Source: Bacteroidales bacterium (GTDB lineage Bacteria; Bacteroidota; Bacteroidia; Bacteroidales; P3). From it: a DNA stretch of 64,000 nucleotides. The position numbers were made by a program, and so were the translations under genes. The notes under the pieces were generated by a model that was not told where the DNA came from, made no database searches, and worked only from the letters and a program-made list of their open reading frames with translations. Of this stretch, positions 35,639 through 44,697 are shown in pieces. The stretch covers positions 1 through 64,000 of the forward strand of contig JAEEZY010000003.1 in NCBI GenBank assembly GCA_016292015.1, written 5' to 3'. How positions within the stretch are numbered: position 1 is the stretch's first letter; every line of letters starts with the position of its first letter.

Positions 35639-36118
35639 ATGAACAAATTCGTTTTTCTCACCTTGTTTGCCTGTCTGGCTTGTGTTTCGTGCACAAAGTT
35701 CACCTATACCGACACCCGCACTGTACCTAACGGAGTGTGGAACAGTTTCGAGCCACAGAAATTCGAGTTTGAATGGACGAAGCCCGACATGTGTGTTGAC
35801 CTCTCGCTCACCGCCGCTTTCGACACCTCTATATATAAAGAGAAGGTGTTCCCCGTGATAGTCAAGCTGATGAGTTCCGAAGGTGAGAGCCGCCAGTTCC
35901 GGACTCAGCTGTGCATCGTTGACCGAGACGGAGTGTTGCATGGCAAAGCCAACGAAGCGGGACTGATTGTCTGCCAACAGGTGATACGTCCCCACATGTT
36001 CTTCAACTCGAAGGGAAAACAAAGCATAGAGATTACCCAGGGCACCTCAAAGTACGACCTCGTGGGCATAAAGACGATAGGCATAGGCATCGAAAAATCG
36101 GATTTGAAATATAAATAG
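35639..36118 (+). CDS. gldH: GldH-like gliding-motility lipoprotein
   Basis: A 159-residue lipoprotein (lipobox CVSC near residues 15-18). The mature part matches the GldH outline: a start with YTDTRTVPNGVWNSFEP, a central beta domain with DLSLTAAFDTSIY, DRDGVLHGKANEAG and a C-terminal tail ending GIGIEKSD. GldH supports gliding and surface protein stability in Flavobacteria; in Bacteroidales it probably has an envelope role since full gliding genes are absent. Assignment is by pattern; the sequence is divergent. Confidence 0.75.
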   Translation: MNKFVFLTLFACLACVSCTKFTYTDTRTVPNGVWNSFEPQKFEFEWTKPDMCVDLSLTAAFDTSIYKEKVFPVIVKLMSSEGESRQFRTQLCIVDRDGVLHGKANEAGLIVCQQVIRPHMFFNSKGKQSIEITQGTSKYDLVGIKTIGIGIEKSDLKYK

Positions 36119-36180
36119 CCTCTTGGCGTTACACGCAGTCATCGGTCAATTCATAACCACACCAATTCAAAGCCCCCCTC

Positions 36181-38019
36181 TTGCTGTCCTCTTCCATAAA
36201 CCGCAATATAGAGCAGATTAAGCTGAAGCTCAAAACCATACCCGAAACGCCAGGAGTTTACCAACACCTCGATGCTTCGGGTAAGGTCATCTATGTGGGC
36301 AAGGCGCGCAACCTGCAACGAAGAGTCAGCTCCTACTTCACCAACTACGACGAGAAGAGTGCAAAGATAAAGATGCTCGTGCGCAACATTGCCGACATAC
36401 GTGTCACCGTTGTGGCCACAGAGGTTGACGCACTGCTGCTCGAGAACAACCTGATAAAACAATACCAGCCACGCTACAACAGCCTCCTGAAGGACGACAA
36501 GACCTACCCCTACTTGTGCCTTACCGACGAGGACTATCCGCGACTGGTGTTGACTCGTGACCGCTCACGGCTACGTGGCCAGTTTTTCGGCCCATATCCT
36601 AACGGACGGATTCTGCGTGAATTGCAGGAAATCATCCGTAGCCTTTTCTGTTACCGCACCTGTTCCAAACCACTGCGATACGACAACATCGACACCGGCA
36701 CACGACCCTGCATCAAACATCAGATAGGTCTCTGCAAGGCACCCTGCGCTGCACTCGAAAGCAGGGAGCAGTACCTCGCTACCATAGAAAACATACGCCG
36801 AATATTGAAAGGCGACTTTGGTGACATCCTCGACGGGATGAAGAGGCAGATGTTCGACTATGCCGACCAACTGCAGTTCGAAGAAGCCGAAAGGATGAAA
36901 CAACGCATCAGGCTGTTGGAGGAGTACCAGAGCCGATCAACCGTGGTGAACACAACCATTGCCGATCTCGACGTTTACTGCATAGAGAGCGACGATAGGC
37001 ATGCATGGGTCAACATAATGAGGGTCAAGAAGGGTAGCATCATCTACAGTTACTCGACTGAGATAAAAAAGCAGCTCGACGAAAGCGACGCTGAAATCCT
37101 GGCCACCGTCATCCCGGCACTGCACGAACAGACCGAAAGCACCGCAAGGGAGATGGTGGTTCCGATACAGATTGACGAGATTCCCGATGACTACATGCGA
37201 CAAACCATACCCACCAAAGGAGACCGTAAGAAGTTGCTGGAGCTGTCGGAGCGCAACATCAAAGCCTATCGCCACCAATGTGCCCATCAGCGAATGTTGG
37301 TCAATCCCGAAGCAGCCATGAGCGGTTTGCTCGAGAGGATTCAGCGTGAGTTGCATCTGCCACAGTTGCCCGTGAACATAGAGTGTTTCGACAACTCCAA
37401 CATACAGGGGGCCTTCCCTGTGGCAGCAATGGTACGGTTCACCAATGGCAAGCCAAACCGTTCGGAATACCGTAAGTTCAACATCAAGACTGTAGAGGGG
37501 CCTGACGACTATGCCTCGATGGCCGAAGTGATTTACCGACGCTACAAACGGCTTTCGGATGAGGGGAAGGAGCTGCCTCAACTGCTGATTGTCGATGGCG
37601 GACGCGGCCAGATGGAGGTGGCACGCGATGTTATTGCCAACCAGTTGAGACTGGGAATACCCATTGCAGGTCTTGCAAAGGACGACAAGCACCACACCTC
37701 TGAACTGCTTTGCTATGATGGCAACGACGAGATACGCACAGTCCAGATAAAACCCAGCGACCAGCTGTTCCACCTCCTCGAGCGCATACAGAACGAGGTG
37801 CACCGCTTCGCCATCACCTTCCACAAGGACAAACGCAGCAAGGGCACCATCAAGACCTCCCTCACCGACATCCCCGGCATCGGCCCAAAGACAGCCCAAG
37901 ACCTGCTGCTCAAATTCGGCTCGCTGAAACAGATAAAACTCCAAACCTTAGACGACCTGACGCAGGCGGTGGGAGCTGCGAAAGCACGGATTGTTTATGA
38001 GAGGATGCACGAGGGGTAA
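36181..38019 (+). CDS. uvrC: Excinuclease ABC subunit C
   Basis: A 612-residue UvrC that makes both incisions in nucleotide excision repair. The GIY-YIG domain is at residues 18-55 (GVYQHLDASGKVIYVGKARN), the UVR motif near 205-240, the RNase H-like C-terminal nuclease near 375-530 (IECFDNSNIQGAFPVA, LPQLLIVDGGRGQME), and helix-hairpin-helix motifs at the end (IPGIGPKTAQDLLLKFGS). There is no ATG near the expected start: a stop codon lies 30 bp upstream in frame and the first Met is deep inside the GIY-YIG domain, so translation probably begins at TTG 36181 or at the CTG or ATA just after it. The function is certain, the start is not. Confidence 0.93.
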   Translation: MLSSSINRNIEQIKLKLKTIPETPGVYQHLDASGKVIYVGKARNLQRRVSSYFTNYDEKSAKIKMLVRNIADIRVTVVATEVDALLLENNLIKQYQPRYNSLLKDDKTYPYLCLTDEDYPRLVLTRDRSRLRGQFFGPYPNGRILRELQEIIRSLFCYRTCSKPLRYDNIDTGTRPCIKHQIGLCKAPCAALESREQYLATIENIRRILKGDFGDILDGMKRQMFDYADQLQFEEAERMKQRIRLLEEYQSRSTVVNTTIADLDVYCIESDDRHAWVNIMRVKKGSIIYSYSTEIKKQLDESDAEILATVIPALHEQTESTAREMVVPIQIDEIPDDYMRQTIPTKGDRKKLLELSERNIKAYRHQCAHQRMLVNPEAAMSGLLERIQRELHLPQLPVNIECFDNSNIQGAFPVAAMVRFTNGKPNRSEYRKFNIKTVEGPDDYASMAEVIYRRYKRLSDEGKELPQLLIVDGGRGQMEVARDVIANQLRLGIPIAGLAKDDKHHTSELLCYDGNDEIRTVQIKPSDQLFHLLERIQNEVHRFAITFHKDKRSKGTIKTSLTDIPGIGPKTAQDLLLKFGSLKQIKLQTLDDLTQAVGAAKARIVYERMHEG

Positions 38020-38049
38020 ATTTTAAAATACCCCTTGGCACAAATGGTT

Positions 38050-38383
38050 CTAACTAATTAACGAAAACACATCCTCACGCAACTTTGGAATATGGTTTAT
38101 CACCAAACTCCACAGAAAATCGGGTGTCACATTATCGTAGGCATGAATAACTCGATTTCGAGTGCCAATAATCGCTTTGGCATTGGGGAGAACAATCGAT
38201 GGGTCGTGTTTCATCAACTGATTGATAGCCTCTCCCATAATCTCCACATTGCGTTCCACAGCACGCTGACGGAGGGATATCATTCTGAAATTCAGCAAAA
38301 ACCTTCTCGCCTTCGAAAAATGACTCCACCTCCTCGCAGGCGTTCAACACGTCATGCAGGTATTTAAGGCTATATTCATCCAT
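38050..38383 (-). pseudogene. HepT-like toxin gene with internal frameshift
   Basis: Two overlapping minus frames read as one HepT (DUF86) protein: 38383 onward gives MDEYSLKYLHDVLNACEEVE ... VFAEFQNDI, and the frame ending at 38050 gives SLRQRAVERNVEIMGEAINQ onward. They join at plus 38272-38281 (coding GATATCCCTC), where two nucleotides are missing or one is extra; restoring the frame gives about 111 residues, the normal length. The HepT active-site motif R-x4-H-x-Y is intact in RNRVIHAYD. HepT is an RNase toxin neutralised by MntA, which adds AMP to it. The start overlaps the mntA-like gene by 8 bp. Confidence 0.8.
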
Positions 38384-38693
38384 AGATTTGAACTTTAGTG
38401 CGATCCACTTGGTTGCGGAAAACAGGGTTGCGTATGGCTTTGTCCTCCACGAGATCTATCTCTCTGCCCAAAAGATTTTTGAGAGCCTCCTTCAACTGCA
38501 GGTAGTTTTCAGCATAATTCTCGATAGGCAATTCGTCGAAAGATACGAGTATATCGATATCACTATCATCGTTGAATCGGTCGGTCAACACCGAACCAAA
38601 CACCGACATCTTATCTACAGCATAGATGTTGCAGAGTCGCTTTATAGCATCAATATTTCGCTCAATTAATGACATACTGTTAAAGTTACGCAA
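38376..38693 (-). CDS. MntA-like antitoxin nucleotidyltransferase
   Basis: A 105-residue minimal nucleotidyltransferase. The catalytic GSx10DxD motif reads GSVLTDRFNDDSDIDILV near residues 33-50. Proteins of this family add AMP groups to the tyrosine of HepT and so silence the toxin. It lies just upstream of, and overlaps, the hepT-like frame. Initiation may be at the second Met (residue 7, MSLIERNIDA). This gene looks intact while its toxin partner is not, as expected if the toxin was inactivated first. Confidence 0.85.
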   Translation of the reverse strand: MRNFNSMSLIERNIDAIKRLCNIYAVDKMSVFGSVLTDRFNDDSDIDILVSFDELPIENYAENYLQLKEALKNLLGREIDLVEDKAIRNPVFRNQVDRTKVQIYG

Positions 38694-39359
38694 TAATCAT
38701 ATAATTATTGCATTGTATCCATTCCTCAATTATAAAATCCGGTTAGGTTTATGTACAACGCTACTGTTGAATTGGGGGATTGTTTAAGGGATTGAATATC
38801 CGCGACAACGGGTTGGGTTATACATCGAAAAACGCGAAAAAGTGTTTAAATGCGTTAATGTGTTAGTGGTTGGTTTAAACATCGAAAAACACGAAAGACA
38901 CGAAAAGGGTTTGATTGCGAAAAATTGCTAAAGGGGCGAAATTTTGCGAAAATTGTTTCTTGCTTCGCTCGAAACCTTGTCGGGGTTGGGGTTAAACATC
39001 GAAAAACGCGAAAGACACGAAAAAGGTTTGTTTGCGAAAAATTGCTAAAGGGGCGAAATTTTGCGAAAATTGTTTCTTGCTTCGCTCGAAACCTTGTCGG
39101 GGTTGGTTTAAAATCGAAAAACACGAAAAACACGAAAAAGGGGGGGTATTGCGAAAATTGTTTTTGATACGCTTGAGGTATTGGATAGAATACAATCCGT
39201 GAGCACAATATGGGATTAGCTCATCCCGAAAAAAGAAGTGCCGGATTTTTCGCTTGATTTTATTTGATTCAGCGGTGCTCAAGGTCGTGACCTGCGGTCA
39301 GGCACGGAAATCCGGCACAAATGAACAACTGAAATTTACCGAGAGATGCCACAATGTGA
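38694..39359. repeat. Repeat-rich intergenic region with 117-bp tandem repeat
   Basis: Two nearly identical 117-bp units lie at about 38876-38992 and 38993-39109, with a partial third to about 39170; both contain ATCGAAAAACnCGAAAGACA and GGGGCGAAATTTTGCGAAAA. They belong to the family at 1-233. Further right, GTGCCGGATTT (39238-39248) and AAATCCGGCAC (39308-39318) form a perfect 11-bp inverted repeat. No gene is supported. Confidence 0.8.
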
Positions 39360-40787
39360 CTAGTTTCCCCAGCTAACGTATGAACCGTAAGTTACTCCTT
39401 CACTGTTTTTAGCATAAGCACGGATGTAATAGCGTTTTTCTGGATCAGGTGTGCTCACCGTACATGTGAAACTCCCCGTACCGGAGCCAACAACTTTATG
39501 GGAATTGCTGATTGTTGGATATCGAGTAGTTGTACTCCAACACACACCTCGCTCGGTGACTGTAGCGCATCCATCCGAAGTCACATTGCCACCAGTAGTT
39601 ACTGAAGTTTGTGTCCAAGAAGATATGGACTTAGTGGTTACAGTTGGCAAAGAGGCTGCTGTTGTTGTAAAACTTCGTTGTGGGCCATAACTTGTACCAG
39701 CACTGGTAGTGGCGTATGCACGGACATAATAGGTAGTGCCAGCTGTAAGTCCTGTAATACTACTTGTGAAACTGCCGGTACCAGTTCCATTTATAGTCTT
39801 ACTATTGCTTATTGTGGGATTCTGCGAAGTACTCCAGCATACCCCACGAGCAGTAACAGTCGCTCCTCCATTGGAGGTTACGTTGCCACCGCAGGTGGCT
39901 GTGGTGCAAGCAATGTCGCCAACTGCATTTGTGGTTACGGTAGGCAAGGTCGGTGTCGTGAAACTCTTCTCTGCTCCATACGCCGTACCCACGCTATTTG
40001 TAGCGTATGCACGGACATAGTAGGTGGTGTTTGCGGTAAGTCCTGTAATACTACTTGTGAAACTGCCGGTACCAGTTCCATTAGAGGTTTTGCTATTGCT
40101 GATTGTAGGATTATGCGATGTACTCCAGCACACTCCGCGAGCGGTTACCGTCGCACCACCGTCGGAGGTTACGTTACCACCGCAGGTGGCTGTGGTGGCA
40201 ACAATGTTGCTAACCGTATTTGTAGTTACTGTAGGTAGTGTTGGCGTGAGAAATGAGAGCACATTTCCATATCCAACACCTTTGTCATTTATAGCATATG
40301 CCCTTACAAAGTATGTGGTTGCAGCCGTAAGTCCTGTAAAGAAATATGAAAACACATTTTCGGCGCATGGAGGATTGCAGTTAACGTACGGGGCTCCTGG
40401 AATCACTTGGTATGTGATGGTCGATGAAAAGTCGTCAGTGGTACTGATCTGAAATCCCTGCTCCAAAACTGTTTCATACCAGCCGTTAAACAGGATATTA
40501 CCGTAAACAATGGCCGTAGATGCTCCAACGGTCGCAGCAGGCACACTATCAGTGCTTACAACGGGCTCATAGTAAAGGCGTTCGCCTGCATCGGTCAGAC
40601 GCGGAAAACGTGTGGTACCGCCTGACTCATTTAGAAAGTCCAAGCTGCTATTGAATCCGCCGACCTCGCCTGACACAGAAACAATGCTGTCACTTTGGGC
40701 GTATGAGTTGTAGCCATAATAATAAAACAACAAAAATATGAGGATATAATTCAGGTATTTCATATTTGATTTCATGAGTATATGCAT
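39360..40787 (-). CDS. Secreted fibronectin-like repeat protein
   Basis: A 475-residue secreted protein, last in the envelope operon. A signal peptide covers residues 9-31 (LNYILIFLLFYYYGYNSYAQ). One divergent and three conserved beta-sandwich repeats of about 96 residues follow, each with TATCGGNVTSDGGATVTARG, VCWSTSxNPTISNS, SITGLTANTTYYVRAYA and a YG turn. This is the fibronectin-type repeat common in Bacteroidota surface proteins. The DNA of the repeats is close to identical, so recombination could change copy number. The ATG overlaps the TAA of the previous gene by one base. The ligand is unknown. Confidence 0.85.
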   Translation of the reverse strand: MHILMKSNMKYLNYILIFLLFYYYGYNSYAQSDSIVSVSGEVGGFNSSLDFLNESGGTTRFPRLTDAGERLYYEPVVSTDSVPAATVGASTAIVYGNILFNGWYETVLEQGFQISTTDDFSSTITYQVIPGAPYVNCNPPCAENVFSYFFTGLTAATTYFVRAYAINDKGVGYGNVLSFLTPTLPTVTTNTVSNIVATTATCGGNVTSDGGATVTARGVCWSTSHNPTISNSKTSNGTGTGSFTSSITGLTANTTYYVRAYATNSVGTAYGAEKSFTTPTLPTVTTNAVGDIACTTATCGGNVTSNGGATVTARGVCWSTSQNPTISNSKTINGTGTGSFTSSITGLTAGTTYYVRAYATTSAGTSYGPQRSFTTTAASLPTVTTKSISSWTQTSVTTGGNVTSDGCATVTERGVCWSTTTRYPTISNSHKVVGSGTGSFTCTVSTPDPEKRYYIRAYAKNSEGVTYGSYVSWGN

Positions 40788-43225
40788 TAGTACCAGTAAA
40801 CAATGGTTACCTTGTCATCGGTTTTCAACGAATAATTGCGATTATATATTGCGGAATAATTAATCTGCTGTGGGTTTTCGCTGTCAATTTCAAGCAACCC
40901 ACTACTATTACTACCTACCATTACACCGTTTACATAACAGCGGATAATGCAGGTCGGTTTCGGAGCGTGCTGTAATGAGAAAGAGGTTTGCCCATCTGTC
41001 GCATTGAAGTGCTCTTGTTCCATATGCACATTCAAGGAGCTAACTAATGTGGTAAGGTCATTAAGGCTTTGTCGCAAAACCCTAATAGAATCCATAAGAT
41101 CACCCATTTCCTCACGCAAGGTTTGTATGGAGTCTGTCTGCAATGCTGTAATATTGTTCTGAATGCTCTGCAAATCGTTTGCAACAAGATAGCCAGCGTC
41201 ATTAGTAAAATCACTTACATTAGTTGGCACTATCGGAATAGTGGGTTTGTTGATCAAGTCGTTGTAGTCCTTATTCCATGCTGTGAATACTGGATCGGTC
41301 TCGGAATATGACGTAATATACCCAGCATCATTAGTAAATTCGCTAACATTAGTCGGCACTGTCGGTATCGTTGGCTTATTAGTCAAGTCGTTGTAATTAC
41401 CGCTAAACCCAGCAGGCAGTTTTACATAGCTACCGCCTGTAAGATATATCGTGTCATGGCCGATACTAAGCACCTGTGCTTCGGTGAACGAGGTCAAGTA
41501 TCCTGCATCATTTGTAAACTCGCTCACATTGGTCGGCACTGTTGGTATGGTTGGCTTGTTCGTCAAGTCGTTGTAGTCACCGCTAAATCCAGCAGGCAGT
41601 TTTACATAGCTGCCACCTGTCAGGTATATCGTATCATGTCCAATGCTCAGTACTTGGGCTTCAGAAAATGATGTCAAATATCCAGCGTCGTTGGTGAATT
41701 CGCTGACGTTAGTCGGCACTGTCGGTATAGTGGGTTTGTTGGTCAAGTCGTTATAGTCGCCACTGAACCCAGCAGGCAGTTTTACATAGCTACCGCCAGT
41801 GAGATATATAGTATCATGTCCGATACTCAGCACCTGCGCCTCAGTGAACGAGGTCAAGTATCCTGCATCATTTGTAAACTCGCTCACATTGGTCGGCACT
41901 GTTGGTATGGTTGGCTTGTTCGTCAAGTCGTTGTAATCCTTGTTCCATGCTGTGAATACAGGATCGGTCTCGGAATATGACGTAATATAACCAGCATCAT
42001 TGGTAAATTCGCTAACATTAGTCGGCACTGTAGGTATAGTGGGTTTGTTGGTCAAATCGTTGTAGTTGCCGCTGAACCCGGCAGGCAGTTTCACATAGCT
42101 ACCGCCTGTGAGATAAATTGTATCATGGCCAATGCTAAGCACCTGAGCCTCGGTGAACGAAGTCAAGTACCCTGCATCGTTGGTAAACTCACTCACATTA
42201 GTCGGCACTGTCGGTATAGTGGGTTTGTTGGTCAAGTCGTTATAGTCGCCGCTGAACCCTGCAGGCAGTTTTACATAGCTACCGCCAGTGAGATATATCG
42301 TGTCATGTCCAATGCTCAGCACCTGCGCCTCAGTGAACGAGGTCAAGTACCCTGCATCGTTTGTCAACTCGCTCACATTGGTCGGCACTGTCGGTATAGT
42401 AGGTTTGTTGGTCAAATCGTTATAGTCGCCACTAAACCCAGCCGGCAGTTTCACATAGCTGCCTCCTGTGAGATATATGGTGTCGTTGCTGATGCTCAGC
42501 ACCTGGGTTTCCGTAAAGTCTGTGATATATCCTGCGTCGTTTGTCAACTCGCTCACATTGGTCGGCACTGTCGGTATAGTAGGTCTGTTCGTCAAGTCGT
42601 TATAGTCACCGCTGAAGCCGGTAGGCAGCTTTACATAACTGCCACCTGTGAGATATATCGTGTCGTTGCTGATGCTCAAAACCTGTGTCTCTGTGAATGA
42701 AGTCAAATAGCCTGCGTCGTTTGTCAACTCGCTTACATTGGTCGGTATTGTCGGCTTGTTTATAAGGTCGTTATAATCCTTGTTCCATGCACTGAAAATC
42801 GGGTCGCTCTCCGTGAAGTTCACTCCGCCGATGATGCTGTCAACAGTACCTGCATGCAAGGCATACGGCACGCTCACCATCTGCTGGGTGGTGGTGAGAA
42901 TGTAGTTTGTGCCTCCGTCGGGGTCAACCTCACTTTTCAGGTAGTACGGCCCATTGCCCCAGTCGATGGCATCAAACCCAGCACCGCCAATCATGGTGGT
43001 AAAAAGTCCGTTGTCGTTGGTGCGAACGGTCTCCGTCTGGCTGTAAACCTCTGTGCCAGTCTCCGAGCCTCGCACAATCGTAATACGCACCCCCACGTTG
43101 CCGTTGCTTACCAATTGTCCGTTGTTGTCACGAACTACTGCCTGATAGGTCATCTTCTGCGGTGCTTGCGCCATTGCCACTACGCTCATAAGCACCGCCA
43201 CTAAAACTAATAAACTCTTTTTCAT
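40787..43225 (-). CDS. Tail-fibre-like repeat surface protein
   Basis: An 812-residue secreted protein. It has a signal peptide (residues 1-20, VVAMAQ), an N-terminal domain (APQKMTYQAVVRDNNGQLVS) typical of Bacteroidota repeat proteins, then seven full 60-residue repeats plus two short 43-residue ones. Each full unit contains VLSIxxDTIYLTGGSYVKLP, GFSGDYNDLTNKPTIPTVP and TNVSExTNDAGYLTSF. NDLTNKPTIP motifs are common in phage tail fibres, and here probably form a trimeric stalk. After a coiled-coil region (VANDLQSIQNNITALQTDSI) comes a beta-rich tip (NATDGQTSFSLQHAPKPT). The order of long and short units is duplicated as a block, showing recent recombination. Confidence 0.88.
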   Translation of the reverse strand: MKKSLLVLVAVLMSVVAMAQAPQKMTYQAVVRDNNGQLVSNGNVGVRITIVRGSETGTEVYSQTETVRTNDNGLFTTMIGGAGFDAIDWGNGPYYLKSEVDPDGGTNYILTTTQQMVSVPYALHAGTVDSIIGGVNFTESDPIFSAWNKDYNDLINKPTIPTNVSELTNDAGYLTSFTETQVLSISNDTIYLTGGSYVKLPTGFSGDYNDLTNRPTIPTVPTNVSELTNDAGYITDFTETQVLSISNDTIYLTGGSYVKLPAGFSGDYNDLTNKPTIPTVPTNVSELTNDAGYLTSFTEAQVLSIGHDTIYLTGGSYVKLPAGFSGDYNDLTNKPTIPTVPTNVSEFTNDAGYLTSFTEAQVLSIGHDTIYLTGGSYVKLPAGFSGNYNDLTNKPTIPTVPTNVSEFTNDAGYITSYSETDPVFTAWNKDYNDLTNKPTIPTVPTNVSEFTNDAGYLTSFTEAQVLSIGHDTIYLTGGSYVKLPAGFSGDYNDLTNKPTIPTVPTNVSEFTNDAGYLTSFSEAQVLSIGHDTIYLTGGSYVKLPAGFSGDYNDLTNKPTIPTVPTNVSEFTNDAGYLTSFTEAQVLSIGHDTIYLTGGSYVKLPAGFSGNYNDLTNKPTIPTVPTNVSEFTNDAGYITSYSETDPVFTAWNKDYNDLINKPTIPIVPTNVSDFTNDAGYLVANDLQSIQNNITALQTDSIQTLREEMGDLMDSIRVLRQSLNDLTTLVSSLNVHMEQEHFNATDGQTSFSLQHAPKPTCIIRCYVNGVMVGSNSSGLLEIDSENPQQINYSAIYNRNYSLKTDDKVTIVYWY
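41190..42740 (-). repeat. 180-bp coding tandem repeats
   Basis: The repeats of the tail-fibre-like gene: seven 180-bp units and two of about 129 bp, many differing at few positions. The block long-long-short occurs twice. This is a likely site for copy-number change and for collapse in short-read assemblies. Confidence 0.85.
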
Positions 43226-43255
43226 GATTATATCTATTTTTTTGATTCTAATTTG

Positions 43256-43744
43256 TTATTTTGCTTTGTTTATCCTGTAGCCATTCTCTGCACCGTTGCC
43301 AGTGACTTTCAGCACATAGCTGCCAGCTGCAAGGTCGGACATATCTATTGATGTTTCTCCGTTTTGCAGTTTTCCATTGCTCAGTTTACGCCCATTTACG
43401 TCATATAAGGTATAGTTTAGTTGGGATTCCCCGACCACTCTAACCGTAATGTTGTCCGTTGTCGGGTTGGGGTATATCTTGATGTCCGCTGCTATCGGTG
43501 TTGCCCCTTCAATCTTCAGTTCCTCCACGCTGTAGGCCTGCTGCACACCCTCGGTCAATTTTGCCGACAACCGCTCCGCGTTCGTGACCCTCGTCTTGGC
43601 GGGCTGCGTCGCCACCTGCCCTGCGGTATAACTGAGCTTCGCCGAACCCGACACGGCATCGCCACCCACAGTCGAGAATGTGGCCTGTGCTTTCAAACCA
43701 AAACACGCTGTCATAAGCGCTACTATGACTATTACCTTTTTCAT
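43256..43744 (-). CDS. Short T9SS-sorted secreted protein
   Basis: A 162-residue protein: signal peptide (MKKVIVIVALMTACFGLKAQ), a short middle part (YTAGQVATQPAKTRVTNAER), then a C-terminal type A type IX secretion sorting domain (IKIYPNPTTDNITVRVVGES ... DLAAGSYVLKVTG). The ATG at 43744 overlaps the previous stop as ATGA; the longer frame upstream is read-through of the neighbour in another frame. It lies 30 bp before the tail-fibre-like gene. The protein is nearly all signal and sorting domain, so it may be a small adaptor or a decayed cargo. Confidence 0.88.
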   Translation of the reverse strand: MKKVIVIVALMTACFGLKAQATFSTVGGDAVSGSAKLSYTAGQVATQPAKTRVTNAERLSAKLTEGVQQAYSVEELKIEGATPIAADIKIYPNPTTDNITVRVVGESQLNYTLYDVNGRKLSNGKLQNGETSIDMSDLAAGSYVLKVTGNGAENGYRINKAK

Positions 43745-44697
43745 CGCTGCAAATCCTCCAGTTCTTCCGAGTCCTCTTCCTTCATTGGTTGCGAGGGCTG
43801 CTGTTGTTGTTCTTCTTGCTGTTTGTCCGTTGCGGGCTTCACCTGCTCCGGCTTTTCCTCCGGCGTGGTCACTTCCCCGTCCGGCTGCTCCGATTCCAGC
43901 GTGTCCGCCGGCGCTTCCGTGGTCTCGTCTGTCCATATATCTTCTTCGTTTGTTGATTTCTGTTTGCGTTTAAGGTTCATTCCAAACGGCACACTCACCC
44001 TCACGGTTATCTCGATGCCCCGTCCAAGACGTCCACCTGTGGCCAGCGGCTGGTCAAGGCTGGGGTTCAGCACCGTCAGGTTTCCGTTTTGTTCCTGTTT
44101 GGCAAAGTTGCGCACCAAGCCCCAGTTATAGCCGATTTCACCAGAGAGGTATATCGCCCAGCCTTTGCCGAACACGGGATATTCCAATCCCGCACCGCAG
44201 AACATGTCGAAGTCGTGCATCTTCATGTTGCTTTTCGACAGCGGCATGTTAATCTCCTCGGTGAAGTCGTCTATGTAGTTCACCCGTCCGCCCAAAGTGG
44301 TGTTCCACATAGGTGCAACTATCACGTAGGGCGAAAGCAGTGTTTTGTGTATAGTGAAGTTGTATATCACTCCAACGCGCATGTCCAAGCAGTGCGCCCT
44401 CATGCGGTATTTCACATCCTCCCATTCAAGATTTGCACCCCTGCCGACGTAGGCGATTTCAGGCCTTACGGAAAGACCGAACGGTGTGCGATACTGAAAA
44501 TAGACTCCAGCCACTGCGTTGGCGGTCATCGTGTGCTTGTACATATCGTAACAATCTGCCGTAAGGCGCATATCACCGATGCTGACGCCGGTCTTGACTC
44601 CAGCCGAGAACATCTGCAGAGAAAGCTTCTCCTGCCCGTATGCCGTCACCGACAGCACCGCGAGCAACATTATAACAACACTCTTCTTCATCTTCAT
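43741..44697 (-). CDS. Outer-membrane beta-barrel protein with Glu-rich tail
   Basis: A 318-residue protein with a signal peptide (residues 1-23, VTAYGQ) and a PorT-like eight-stranded barrel pattern: alternating strands such as SAGVKTGVSIGDMRLTA, FQYRTPFGLSVRPEIAYVGR and IYLSGEIGYNWGLV. After the barrel the tail (residues about 255-318) is rich in Glu, Gln and Pro (EEKPEQVKPATDKQQEEQQQ). The chosen ATG at 44697 overlaps the previous gene's TGA. The barrel may tether or export the secreted proteins coded after it; that is inference from order. Confidence 0.85.
   Translation of the reverse strand: MKMKKSVVIMLLAVLSVTAYGQEKLSLQMFSAGVKTGVSIGDMRLTADCYDMYKHTMTANAVAGVYFQYRTPFGLSVRPEIAYVGRGANLEWEDVKYRMRAHCLDMRVGVIYNFTIHKTLLSPYVIVAPMWNTTLGGRVNYIDDFTEEINMPLSKSNMKMHDFDMFCGAGLEYPVFGKGWAIYLSGEIGYNWGLVRNFAKQEQNGNLTVLNPSLDQPLATGGRLGRGIEITVRVSVPFGMNLKRKQKSTNEEDIWTDETTEAPADTLESEQPDGEVTTPEEKPEQVKPATDKQQEEQQQQPSQPMKEEDSEELEDLQR

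Noticed and set aside
41190..42740. CRISPR-like regular repeats
   Set aside because: The repeats are 180 bp, in frame, code for a repetitive surface protein and have no unique spacers; no cas genes are near.
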